Part shown: piece after piece, positions 1-8,790 of the stretch
Numbering within the stretch: position 1 is the first letter of the stretch
Layout of the letters: every line of letters begins with the position of its first letter
Source: JAOSJL01 sp963704035
Lineage (GTDB): Bacteria; Actinomycetota; Acidimicrobiia; IMCC26256; JAOSJL01
Length of the DNA stretch: 64,000 bases
Direction of reading: 5' to 3'
Assembly: GCA_963704035.1 (NCBI GenBank)
Contig: CAVPGR010000004.1
Location: 992,001-1,056,000, forward strand
Translations under genes and position numbers: made by a program
The notes under the pieces: model-generated
Database searches by the model: none
Told to the model about the DNA's origin: nothing
What the model saw: the letters and a program-made list of their open reading frames with translations, nothing else

Positions 1-96
1 GTGGATCCCGCGCACTTCGTCGACGGGCCCAACGATGTGGAGATCTTCCTGATCGGACCCGATGGCACCCTGCAGTCGGTGGAACTCGCCACGTGA
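1..96 (+). CDS. C-terminal end of an unidentified protein (partial)
   Basis: The window opens inside a reading frame that runs to a TGA at 94-96. Only 31 residues are visible, ending with the segment IGPDGTLQSVELAT. The stop overlaps the start region of the alcohol dehydrogenase gene that follows, so the two are probably translated together. No family can be assigned from so short a tail. Confidence 0.4.
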   Translation: MDPAHFVDGPNDVEIFLIGPDGTLQSVELAT

Positions 97-1095
97 TGCG
101 GGCGATGGTCCTGGAGGCCCCCGGCCGACCGCTCGTCGAACGCGAGTTGCCCGTTCCCTCACCCGGGCCACCCGAGGTGTTGATCCGGGTGTCGGCGTGC
201 GGAGTCTGCCGGACGGACCTGCACATCCTCGACGGTGAGCTCACCGAACCGAAGCTGCCCCTCGTTCCCGGACACGAGATCGTCGGAGAGGTCGTCGAGG
301 TCGGGAATGCGGTCGAGCAACCGGCACTAGGCGACCGCGTCGGAGTGCCATGGCTCGGACGGACCGACGGCACGTGCCGGTTCTGTAGCAGAGGGAGGGA
401 GAACCTCTGCGACCATCCGGAGTTCACGGGTTACACAGTCGACGGCGGATACGCGGAGTACACGGTCGCCGACGCCCGGTTCGCCTTCACTCTTCCCGAC
501 GAGCTCGACGACGACGCCCACGCGGCACCGCTGCTGTGTGCGGGGCTGATCGGGCACAGGACCTACCGCCTCGCGGGCGAGAACGTCGAACGACTCGGCA
601 TCTATGGCTTCGGAGCAGCAGCCCACATCGTCACCCAGATCGCGCGCCATGAAGACTGCGAGGTCTACGCCTTCACGTCTCCCGGCGACACCGAAGCGCA
701 GGACTTCGCCCGCTCCCTCGGAGCCGCGTGGGCGGGCGGATCCGACGAAACACCGCCGGAGCTTCTCGACGCGGCCCTGATCTTCGCTCCCGTCGGCCCT
801 CTCGTGCCGGCGGCGCTGCGAGCTGTCGACAAGGGTGGCGTGGTCGTCGCCGGTGGGATCCATATGAGCGACATCCCGTCCTTTCCCTACGCCGACCTGT
901 GGGAGGAACGCGTCATCCGGTCGGTGGCGAACCTCACCCGTACCGACGGAGAGCAGCTGCTCGCTCTTGCCCCGACGATCCCGATCCGCACCGAGGTCCA
1001 GGTCTTCGACCTGGAGTCGGCCAACGAGGCGCTTGGAACGTCTCCGTTCCGGGAGCCTGCGAGGAGCGGCCGTGCTCGTGCCCGGAAGGAGTTGA
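93..1095 (+). CDS. Zinc-dependent alcohol dehydrogenase (MDR family), one frameshift near the 3' end
   Basis: Medium-chain NAD(P)-dependent alcohol dehydrogenase of the AdhA/AdhP type, cytosolic, predicted to oxidise alcohols or reduce aldehydes. The N-terminal half has the GroES-like fold with catalytic-zinc residues in GVCRTDLH and GHE; the later GFGAAA is the cofactor-binding turn. The structural-zinc loop reads TDGTCRFC...ENLC, so the first of the usual four cysteines is Asp. The start is GTG 93 or ATG 96, both overlapping the preceding stop. The last ~20 codons read correctly only after skipping one base near 1035: the shifted frame gives ERLRSGSLRGAAVLVPGRS and a TGA at 1093-1095, a normal family ending. 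Unshifted, the frame runs to 1160. The indel is probably a sequencing error. Confidence 0.85.
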
Positions 1096-1102
1096 CGGCC
1101 GC

Positions 1103-2291
1103 TCAGGACCCTCTCGGCGCGACGGGCGTGTACTCGGAGCGCAGGTGTTTGATCCCATGAATGAACGCTGAGGAGAGAAGGTCCGGCTCGCCGGTCGCCT
1201 CGATGTCGGGAAGGCGATCGAAGATCTCCCGGAACATGACCGTGATCTCGCGACGCGCCAGATGCGCGCCGAGACAGAAGTGCGGACCAGGCCCGCCGAA
1301 GCCGACGTGGCGGTTGGGGTCGCGCCGCACGTCGAAGTCGTACGGGTTCTCGAAGACGTCTTCGTCGCGGTTGGCGGCCAGGTAGAACATCAGGACCTTG
1401 TCTCCCTCGGCGAGATGCCTGACCGCCCAGCTCGACGGGTTGCGTCGTGGTGCGCCGCATGTAGGTGACCGGGCTCGCGATCCGCACGATCTCCTCGACG
1501 GCGCTGCGAGCCACGCCGTCGAAGTCGTCGGCCCAGATCCTGCGCTGGTCAGGGTGTTCGGTGAGCAGACGGAGACCCCAGCTGATGGCGTTGCGGGTGG
1601 TCTCGTTGCCGGCCACGACGAGGAGAATGAAGAAGCTCGCGATCTCGTCGTGGGTGAGCTTCTCGCCGTCGAGCTCGGCGTTGACGAGGATGGTCGTGAG
1701 GTCGTCGGTCGACGCGCCGATCTTCGACGTCGCCAGGTCCTCCATCAGGTCGGCCAGGCCCTGTCCCGCGGTCAGCGCCGCCGTGAGGATGTCGGTGCCC
1801 TCAGGTCGGTACTCCGGATCGGTGACACCGAGGATCGTGTTCGTGTTGTGGAACACGAAGTCGTGCTGCGATTCGGGTACACCCATGAGATCGCACACGA
1901 TCCGCAGGGGAAGTCGCGCGGCGACGTCGACGACGAAGTCGCACTCGCCGCGCTCACAGACCTCGTCGATGATCGTCGCGGCCTGATCGTGGACGCCTCC
2001 CTCGAGGGATTCGATCATCCGGGGCGTGAATCCGGCCGAGACGAGCCTGCGCAGTCGTCCGTGGCGGGGATCGTCCATGGCGATCATCGAGCTGAAGAAC
2101 TCGTTGAACTCCGGCGGTGTGTCGACCACGACGATGCCCCGGGCCGATGAGTAGATCTCGGGGTGCTTCGACACCTCGTGGATCTGCTCGAAGCGAGTGA
2201 CCGCCCAACCGCCGGGACCGTGCTCAACAGGCAGGTCCATCGCTGAACTGAGATCCGGCTCGGGGTGGAACGACAGGGGAGCCGCACGCAA
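1103..2291 (-). CDS. Cytochrome P450, one frameshift
   Basis: Bacterial soluble cytochrome P450 monooxygenase. The I-helix motif VVAGNETTRN, the ExxR-region segment VEEIVRIASPVTYMRR and the haem-ligand loop GFGGPGPHFCLGAHLARRE are all present, so the enzyme would be complete if translated. The frame breaks near 1418: VELGGQ is followed in the next frame by HLAEGDKVLMFYLAANRDE, an exact continuation of the family pattern, so one extra base explains it. The 5' end is uncertain. The first start in frame is TTG 2291, and the open frame continues upstream (PTAIEIEADLATLR) without ATG or GTG, so the true start may be hidden by another indel. It converges on the alcohol dehydrogenase, with only a few bases between them. 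Confidence 0.85.
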
Positions 2292-2466
2292 CGTCGCGAG
2301 GTCGGCCTCGATCTCGATTGCGGTCGGACCCAGAACTCGGGCATGATCGGATTCGGGAGAGGTCGCGACGGCATGCAGGCTCGACGGTATCTGATCGTCG
2401 GATTCGACAGCCCGCTATCGTTCGAACTCCGCGTAGCGCGGCACGGCGGCAACGAAGGGGACGAAC

Positions 2467-3882
2467 ATGACTGATTCGATCGACGACGGCGTGGCACCCA
2501 TCCACCGGGCCAAGTTCTTCGGCCACGCCATCAGCCCCGATCTGTTTCCCGACGACGGGATCCCGGCCGACGCCGCTTACGAGCTCATGCACGGAGTTCT
2601 GACGCTCGACGGCAGCCCGACGTTGAACGTCGCATCATTCGTGACGACCTGGATGGAGCCCCAGGCCGAGCTCCTCATCCACGAGACGCTGCGCAAGAAC
2701 CACATCGACCACGAGGAATACCCGGCTGCGCAGTTCATGGAGGAGATGTGCGTGCGCTGGCTCGCCGATCTCTTCCACGCTCCCGATGTCGGCGACGTCG
2801 TGGGCGTCGGCACGATCGGATCCTCCGAGGCGATCATGCTCGGGCTGCTCGCACACAAGTGGTCGTGGAAGAAGCGCCGCGAAGACGCCGGGAAGTCCAC
2901 CGACAAGCCCAACATCGTGTTCGGCGCGGAAACACACATCGTGTGGGACAAGTTCGCCCGCTACTTCGACGTCGAGCTGCGCAAGATCCCGATGCAACCC
3001 GACCGCTACACCCTCAGCGTCGACGACGTGAAGAACCAGATCGACGAGAACACCATCGCCGTGGGCGCTGTTCTCGGCACGACCTTCATCGGGGAATCGG
3101 ATCCGATCGAGGAGCTCAACGACTTCCTGGTGTCGGTGAAGAAGGAACGCGGCCTCGACATCCCTCTCCATGTCGACGGTGCGAGTGGTGGCTTCATCGC
3201 CCCGTTCGCTCGTCCCGACGAGAAGTGGGACTTCCGCCTGGAGCAGGTGAAGTCGATCAACGTGTCGGGCCACAAGTACGGGCTCGTGTATCCGGGCGTC
3301 GGCTGGCTGGTCTTTCGCGACCGCGACCAACTGCCCGAAGATCTCGTGTTCAGCGTGAACTACCTCGGTGGCGCACAGCCCACCTACACGTTCAACTTCT
3401 CCAGAGGCTCGGCCATGATCCAGGCCCAGGCCTACAACTTCATTCGCCTCGGCAGGAAGGGATACACGGAGCTGGTCGAGAACATGCTCGGTAACGCCCG
3501 TTTCCTGAACGAAGGTCTCGAGGCCAACGGACGTTTCGAGATCATGAACCCCGAGCTCGCCGAACCCGTCGTCACCTTCCGTCTGAAGGGCGACCCGGGC
3601 TACGACGTCTACCACCTCTCCGAGAAGCTCCGGCAGTACGGGTGGATCGTCCCGGCCTACTCGCTGCCTCCGAACGCTGAACATGTCGATCTGTTGCGGG
3701 TCGTGGTCCGCGTCGAGATGAGCCGACAACTCCTCTCGATGCTGATGATCGACATCGACACCGCCTGCAAGGAGCTCGAGAAGGAGCAGCCGACACACGA
3801 GGCCACCGGGAGTGGAGACCTCTGGACCGCTCCGGACGAGGCTGCCGACCGGGCAAAACGGCGTTATCACCACAAAGAGTAG
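2467..3882 (+). CDS. gadB: Glutamate decarboxylase (PLP-dependent), copy 1
   Basis: Group II pyridoxal-phosphate decarboxylase of the glutamate decarboxylase family (471 aa, typical length), converting glutamate to GABA and CO2 while consuming a proton. The PLP-binding lysine is K270 in the motif SGHKYG and the aspartate that contacts the cofactor ring is in HVDGASGG. The N-terminal FVTTWMEP and GTIGSSEA segments are characteristic of GAD. The start is ATG 2467 behind a purine-rich GAAGGGGA. A second copy at 45,414-46,793 is strongly similar along its whole length. Unlike that copy, this one has no acid-resistance partner beside it; its neighbours are a P450 and an ECF sigma factor. Confidence 0.93.
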   Translation: MTDSIDDGVAPIHRAKFFGHAISPDLFPDDGIPADAAYELMHGVLTLDGSPTLNVASFVTTWMEPQAELLIHETLRKNHIDHEEYPAAQFMEEMCVRWLADLFHAPDVGDVVGVGTIGSSEAIMLGLLAHKWSWKKRREDAGKSTDKPNIVFGAETHIVWDKFARYFDVELRKIPMQPDRYTLSVDDVKNQIDENTIAVGAVLGTTFIGESDPIEELNDFLVSVKKERGLDIPLHVDGASGGFIAPFARPDEKWDFRLEQVKSINVSGHKYGLVYPGVGWLVFRDRDQLPEDLVFSVNYLGGAQPTYTFNFSRGSAMIQAQAYNFIRLGRKGYTELVENMLGNARFLNEGLEANGRFEIMNPELAEPVVTFRLKGDPGYDVYHLSEKLRQYGWIVPAYSLPPNAEHVDLLRVVVRVEMSRQLLSMLMIDIDTACKELEKEQPTHEATGSGDLWTAPDEAADRAKRRYHHKE

Positions 3883-3930
3883 ACATCAGCGCTCCCCGCT
3901 GGAAACCCGTGTCAACCGACCGATGGAGAA

Positions 3931-4491
3931 ATGCGTCGGTCAGGGTCAGTGATCGGAACAGTGGTGATCCCAGCACAACAGCCGGTGGAGGTGGTGACCC
4001 GCGACCGCGACCGCCTGCTCTCCGAGCTGTACCAGGATCACTACCGCTCCCTCGTGCGCCTGGCGACGGTGCTGCTCGACCGTCGCGAGCTGGCCGAAGA
4101 GGTCGTGCAGGAGGCTTTCATCAAGCTGCACGGCAAGCTCGACCGCGTCAAGGACCAGTCCCGGATCGACGCCTACCTGCGTTCCATCGTGATGAACCTG
4201 GCGCGGTCGCGGATGCGCCGGCGCATGGTGGCGCGCAAGCACCAGCCCGAACCGATGCTCGACGCTCCCGGCGCCGACGCCGACATCGATCTCCGCGACG
4301 ACCAGCAGGAGGTCGTCGCGGCTCTCCGATCACTGCCTGCCCGCCAACGTGACTGCCTGGTCCTCCGCTACTACCAGGAGCTGAGCGAGGCCGAGATCGC
4401 CGACACGCTCGGCATCTCGAAGGGATCCGTCAAGACGCACACGAGTCGCGGCATGGCCGCACTCACCACGGCTCTGGAGGTCTCGGCATGA
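3931..4491 (+). CDS. ECF RNA polymerase sigma factor (SigE-type), module 1
   Basis: Extracytoplasmic-function sigma factor, 186 aa. Region sigma-2 spans roughly residues 30-95 (YQDHYRSLVRLA...EEVVQEAFIKLH...AYLRSIVMNLARS) and sigma-4 roughly 130-180 (LRSLPARQRDCLVLRYYQELSEAEIADTLGISKGSVKTH). The gene ends with an ATGA overlap into the next gene, so the two are translationally coupled, as is usual for a sigma factor and its membrane regulator. Very similar in sequence and arrangement to the module at 6,988-8,764. The start is taken as ATG 3931; a GTG at 3949 is possible. Confidence 0.9.
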   Translation: MRRSGSVIGTVVIPAQQPVEVVTRDRDRLLSELYQDHYRSLVRLATVLLDRRELAEEVVQEAFIKLHGKLDRVKDQSRIDAYLRSIVMNLARSRMRRRMVARKHQPEPMLDAPGADADIDLRDDQQEVVAALRSLPARQRDCLVLRYYQELSEAEIADTLGISKGSVKTHTSRGMAALTTALEVSA

Positions 4492-6711
4492 CCGACAATG
4501 AGCGGAACACCGAAGATCGTCTCCGCGACGCCCTGTCGACCTAACCGAGCAGGTCGAGCCCGCCGGCGACGCCTGGGGAAAGATCAGGGCCGACGTGAAC
4601 GCCAAGGAGACGCAGGCGCCGTGACCGTGTTCTGGTCGTCTCTCGGCCTCGCGGGCGCCGCGGCAGCCGTCATCGCCGTGATCGGATTCGCCGCCGTGCG
4701 CTCCGGTGACGACGGCGAGCGCGTCGTGGCCAACCCCCCCGACGATCTCAAGGGTTTCGTCGCCCTCACGACCGGCGGTGAGATCCGCCGCTATGACCCG
4801 ACCGGACGCGACCGTGGCCTGATCACCGACACTGGCTGGACTCCCGAGGGCAACGTCGTACAGCCGGAGATCGCCGTGTCGCCGGACGGGACCGTGTACT
4901 TCAGCCGCCACGCCGGCGCCACGGAATGCGGGCCGGGTACAGCCTCCACAGCCTTGTGGCCGTCGGAGATCGTCGCTGTACCGGTCGAGGGTGGCGAACC
5001 CGAGGTCGTCACTGAGGTGGGCTGGGCGCCTGCCGTGAGCCCCGACGGTTCCCAGCTCGCATTCATCTCGAACCCGAGCGGCCAGCGTTGCGAATCCGGG
5101 GTTTCGCAGGAGGTCAACGAGTATCGACCTACCACGGTGGCACTGCTCGATCTCGAGACCGGGGAACGTTCCGTCCCCGACATCACCTACCCAAACCCGT
5201 CGGGTGACTCCCCCTTTACGTATGAACCGGAGGGGCCGCTTGCATGGGCTCCCGACGGCGACGAGTTGGCAACGAACGCCAGTTGCACCGCTCCGGGGGA
5301 GTGCGAAGGCGCCTACACGACCGTCGTGCCAACTGCTGGAGGCGAAGCGCGCTACCTGTACCAGTGGGGCGAGGGAAACGGCGGTCCGGCCCTCGCGTTC
5401 GCCGACGACACTTCCGTGTTCGTGAACTCGTCGGAGCTCGGCTCCGACGGGTGGATCGGACTCATGGGCGGGGACGCCTCGGATCCCACGGCTGCCACTG
5501 CACTGGCGGTACCCGAATTCATCTCGCTACCGAGTGCCACCCAGCCGCTGTCCTTGTCGACGCTCGCTGGTGAGAACGCGCCGGGGATCCTCGCGACCCT
5601 CGGCAACTCCGGAGACGTTGCCACAACCACTCGGGCAGTTGTCTTCGCCGACGGGCCGGAGTCAGACCCCACGGAACTCACCGACAACATCGTGAGCGCC
5701 GCGTGGATCCCGGGCACGACGGCCGACGATCTCGTCTCGTCCACAGTCCCGTCAGGGTTCGTTGCACTCACGTCCGACGGCGAGCTCCGCCGCTACGACA
5801 CCTCCGGGCGCGACGTGGGCGTCATCGCTGCTACCGGTTGGCAGGTCGGTGCCAACATCTCGCCACCCACCTTCTCTGTGGCGCAAGACGGGACCGTCTT
5901 CTTCAGTCGTCCGGCGACCGATCGGGCTTGCCCCCGTTCCGATCAGCTCGGATTCGAGATCGTGTCGGTGCCACTGGAGGGCGGTGATCCGGAGGTCGTG
6001 AGTCCGGTGGGAACTTCACCGGCTGTGAGCCCCGACGGGCGTGAGCTCGCATACCTCACAACACCGACCGGTGACCAGTGCGATAGAGATGCTCTGGTCC
6101 TCGAGGTCCGGCAGGGCTCGGACACCCGCCGCGTCGAGCTCCCGAGCGGGGGCGACATTCCTGGCAGGCCGACGCCTATCACGGCGCCGATTGTCTGGTC
6201 GCCGGACCAGTCGTCGATCGCGCTCAACATGCTCTACGGAGACCTCGAAGGTTGGGACACCGTGGTGGTGGACGTTCACTATGGTGGCGGCCAGGCCGTG
6301 TACGCGTGGGGCGAAGGAAGCGGTGGGAGCGCGGTCGCATTCGTCGACGACACGATGCTGCTGGTCGACGCCTCGATTGCCCAGGGGCCTGGCGGTATCG
6401 ACGCGTGGATCGGCCAGGCCGACACCGACGTCACAGAGGCGGTCACCCGCGACGCGCTGGCGATCCCTCAGTTGATCGGCCTTCCGGACCTGAACCGGCT
6501 GCTCTCGCTGTCGACGCTTCCCGGTGAGAGCGCGCCTGGAATCCTCGCGGTCGGCGTCCTCGATAGTGCTCCTGATGACGGTCAGGTGTTGCTGTACGAC
6601 GAGGGCCAGGAATCGGATCAGCAAGTGCTCGCCACTGGCGTCCAAGCCGCCGTCTGGATCCCGGGAACGACGTACAACGATCTTCCTGCAGACCCTGCAC
6701 CGACGCGGTAG
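4488..6711 (+). CDS. Membrane-anchored double beta-propeller protein, putative sigma-factor regulator (two frameshifts)
   Basis: Likely anti-sigma or signal-sensing partner of the adjacent ECF sigma factor. A short cytoplasmic N-terminus (MTDNERNTEDRLRDALS...) is followed by one membrane helix (LGLAGAAAAVIAVIGFAAV), then an exported region made of two TolB/WD40-like propeller units. Unit 1 begins at GFVALTTGGEIRRYDPTGRD and unit 2 at GFVALTSDGELRRYDTSGRD; both carry repeated SPDGT and VSPDG blades and end with an AAWIPGTT/AVWIPGTT sequence. Translation from ATG 4488 hits TAA at 4542 unless one base is restored near 4540 and another near 4617; the repaired N-terminus then matches the paralogue at 7,532. 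The classical HxxxCxxC zinc anti-sigma motif is absent. Confidence 0.75.
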
Positions 6712-6797
6712 GCGAGCCTCCTACGCATCGACCTCGTGAACCACGGGTCGGCCCTCGACTGCCCAGACGTCGGTCTGCACTACCGACAGAGGAGTTG

Positions 6798-6881
6798 TGG
6801 GCGAGGGGGGACTTGAACCCCCACGTCCTTGCGGACACAGGCACCTGAAGCCTGCGCGTCTGCCAATTCCGCCACTCGCCC
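6798..6881 (-). tRNA. tRNA-Leu (anticodon CAG)
   Basis: On the minus strand the sequence folds as a class II tRNA. The acceptor stem GGGCGAG pairs with CTCGCCC, the anticodon stem CAGGC/GCCTG encloses the loop TTCAGGT (anticodon CAG), a long variable arm (GTCCGCAAGGAC) follows, and the T-arm is GGGGG TTCAAGT CCCCC. The CCA end is not encoded. It lies between the two sigma/propeller modules, on the opposite strand to both. Confidence 0.96.
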
Positions 6882-6987
6882 GTGGGGTTTCGCAGAGTAC
6901 CAGCGGCCCCAGCGCCTCCCCGGAGTGAATCGCGCGCCTATTTCCGAATTCTGTCGGCAGAGAGGCCCGGCTGTGCGTCTGTGAAGC

Positions 6988-7545
6988 GTGATGATGGACA
7001 CGATGGCCCTCGATCCGAAATCCGGCGCTCCACCCAGTGCGTCGCCGAACCGTGACCCCGACCGACTGGTCTCGGAACTGTTTCAGAGCGAGTACCACGC
7101 CCTTGTGCGACTGGCCTCCCTGGTTCTGAACGGTCAGGAAGCAGCCGAGGAGGTGGTGCAGGACGCCTTCGTGAAGCTGTATCGAAAGTCCGGCCGCATC
7201 AAAGACCCGAGCCGAGCCGACGCGTATCTCCGCTCGATCGTGATGAACGGCGCCCGGTCGAAGCTCCGGCGTCGAGGCGTGGCCCGCAGGCACCGGCCCG
7301 AACCGCCGCCCGACGCGAAGGGCGCCGACGTCGACGTCGTACTACGTGACGAGAGCCGCCATTTCCTCGACGCCATCCAGGCACTACCGGAGCGCCAGGC
7401 CGACTGCATCATTCTGCGCTTCTATGAGGAGCTGACCGAAGCCGACGTGGCCGACACGCTCGGCATCTCTCGTTCGACCGTCAACACGCACGTCGAACGG
7501 GGCCTCGCCACGCTGGCCACGGTTCTGGAGGATGACAATGGGTGA
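6988..7545 (+). CDS. ECF RNA polymerase sigma factor (SigE-type), module 2
   Basis: Paralogue of the sigma factor at 3,931: same length, same sigma-2 (YHALVRLASLVLNGQEAAEEVVQDAFVKLY) and sigma-4 (LPERQADCIILRFYEELTEADVADTLGISRSTVNTH) segments. The start may be GTG 6988, ATG 6991 or ATG 6994. It overlaps the next gene by 14 nt, repeating the coupling seen in module 1. Together the modules look like a local duplication, with a tRNA-Leu between the copies. Confidence 0.9.
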   Translation: MMMDTMALDPKSGAPPSASPNRDPDRLVSELFQSEYHALVRLASLVLNGQEAAEEVVQDAFVKLYRKSGRIKDPSRADAYLRSIVMNGARSKLRRRGVARRHRPEPPPDAKGADVDVVLRDESRHFLDAIQALPERQADCIILRFYEELTEADVADTLGISRSTVNTHVERGLATLATVLEDDNG

Positions 7546-8764
7546 CAGCGACCGCGCCAGAGACCGAGCGAAGTCCGTCATGACCGAGTTCACCGACCAG
7601 GTCGGCGTGTCCGACGACGCCTGGGCGCAGGTGCGCGGTCGGATCGACAACACCCGGCCCGCTCGCACACCGCGGTTCTGGTGGGGCCTCGGCCTGGCAG
7701 GGGCCGCCGCGGCCGCCGTCGCCGTCATCGGATTCGCCGCGTTGAACAGCGGAGACGACGGCCCCACCGTGGCCGGCCCGCAAAGCGTCGAGTTGGAACC
7801 GGGTTTCGTGGCGCTGACCGTCGACGGCGAACTGCGGCGCTTCAGTCCGACCGGCGAGGACCTCGGCCTGATCACCGACACCGAGTGGGGCTTCGTCGAC
7901 GACGACGATTACCCGGCACCGCCGGGATTCTCGGTGGCACCCGACGGCACGGTCTACCTCGCCGGATCCACGCGCGACCCCGACTGCGACACGAGCAGCC
8001 TGGACACGAAGATCGTGGCTGTTCCTCTCGAGGGCGGCGAGCCCGAGGTCGTGGCGTCCCACGCATCCTCACCCGCTGTCAGCCCGGACGGCAACAGCCT
8101 GGCGTATCTTGCGGGGGAGGGAGAGTTTCCGTGCGGTAGCGAACCGCCGAGCCCGTCGTCGAGCCCGTCGGACTACGGGGTGACGCTCAAGATCCTCGAC
8201 CTGAGCACGCTGGACTCCGACTCGCCCCGGGTCACCGACCTCGGTCCCGTCCTGTCCCTGACCGGTTCATCGCCCGCGTGGTCGCCGGACGGAGCCTCCC
8301 TCGCCGTCTCGGAGATGTGCCTCGAGTGCCCGGAAGGCGAGCGCGCGGGAGTGACGGTGCATCCGGTCGACGGCAGCGAACCGCACCGCGTCGTCGCCAC
8401 AGACCTCAGTGCAGGACCGAACGTGGCGTTCGCCGGTCCCGACGAGCTCTACGTCGACGCCTCGATCTTTGGGGACTTCGCGCGGATCGGACTCGTGCCG
8501 ACCGACGTCACGACGCCGACGGTCCTGCGAGAGGCCACCGTGACCTTTGAGATTCCGGACGCATACGAGATCCACTCGCTGTCGACGCTCGCCGGAGCGA
8601 ACGCGCCCGGACTTCTCGCTGTCGTCGAACGCCAGGAATCGACGAACGGTGCCGGCGACGCCCAGATCTTGGTCGAAGGCGAGGACTCAGCACCTCCGAT
8701 CGTCGCGAGCGAGGTCGTCGACGCGGTCTGGATCCCCGGGACCACGGCGTCGGACCTTCTCTAG
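7532..8764 (+). CDS. Membrane-anchored single beta-propeller protein, putative sigma-factor regulator
   Basis: 410 aa. The cytoplasmic N-terminus (~50 aa, with KSVMTEFTDQVGVSDDAWAQVRGRID) precedes one membrane helix (GLGLAGAAAAAVAVIGFAAL) and one exported TolB-like propeller starting at GFVALTVDGELRRFSPTGED and ending in AVWIPGTT. It corresponds to the upstream paralogue but has only one propeller unit. Coupling to the sigma factor suggests it holds or releases that factor in response to an extracellular cue; this is inferred from position, since no known anti-sigma fold motif is visible. The frame is intact here, which supports the repaired frame of the upstream copy. Confidence 0.8.
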   Translation: MTMGDSDRARDRAKSVMTEFTDQVGVSDDAWAQVRGRIDNTRPARTPRFWWGLGLAGAAAAAVAVIGFAALNSGDDGPTVAGPQSVELEPGFVALTVDGELRRFSPTGEDLGLITDTEWGFVDDDDYPAPPGFSVAPDGTVYLAGSTRDPDCDTSSLDTKIVAVPLEGGEPEVVASHASSPAVSPDGNSLAYLAGEGEFPCGSEPPSPSSSPSDYGVTLKILDLSTLDSDSPRVTDLGPVLSLTGSSPAWSPDGASLAVSEMCLECPEGERAGVTVHPVDGSEPHRVVATDLSAGPNVAFAGPDELYVDASIFGDFARIGLVPTDVTTPTVLREATVTFEIPDAYEIHSLSTLAGANAPGLLAVVERQESTNGAGDAQILVEGEDSAPPIVASEVVDAVWIPGTTASDLL

Positions 8765-8790
8765 GTCCGAGCCGTGGCAAAGGGTAGGAG

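Noticed and set aside
3901..3940. ECF-type promoter (GGAAAC ... CGTC) before the first sigma gene
   Set aside because: A GGAAAC exists at 3,901 but the next CGTC is ~28 bp away, too far for the usual 16-17 bp spacer.
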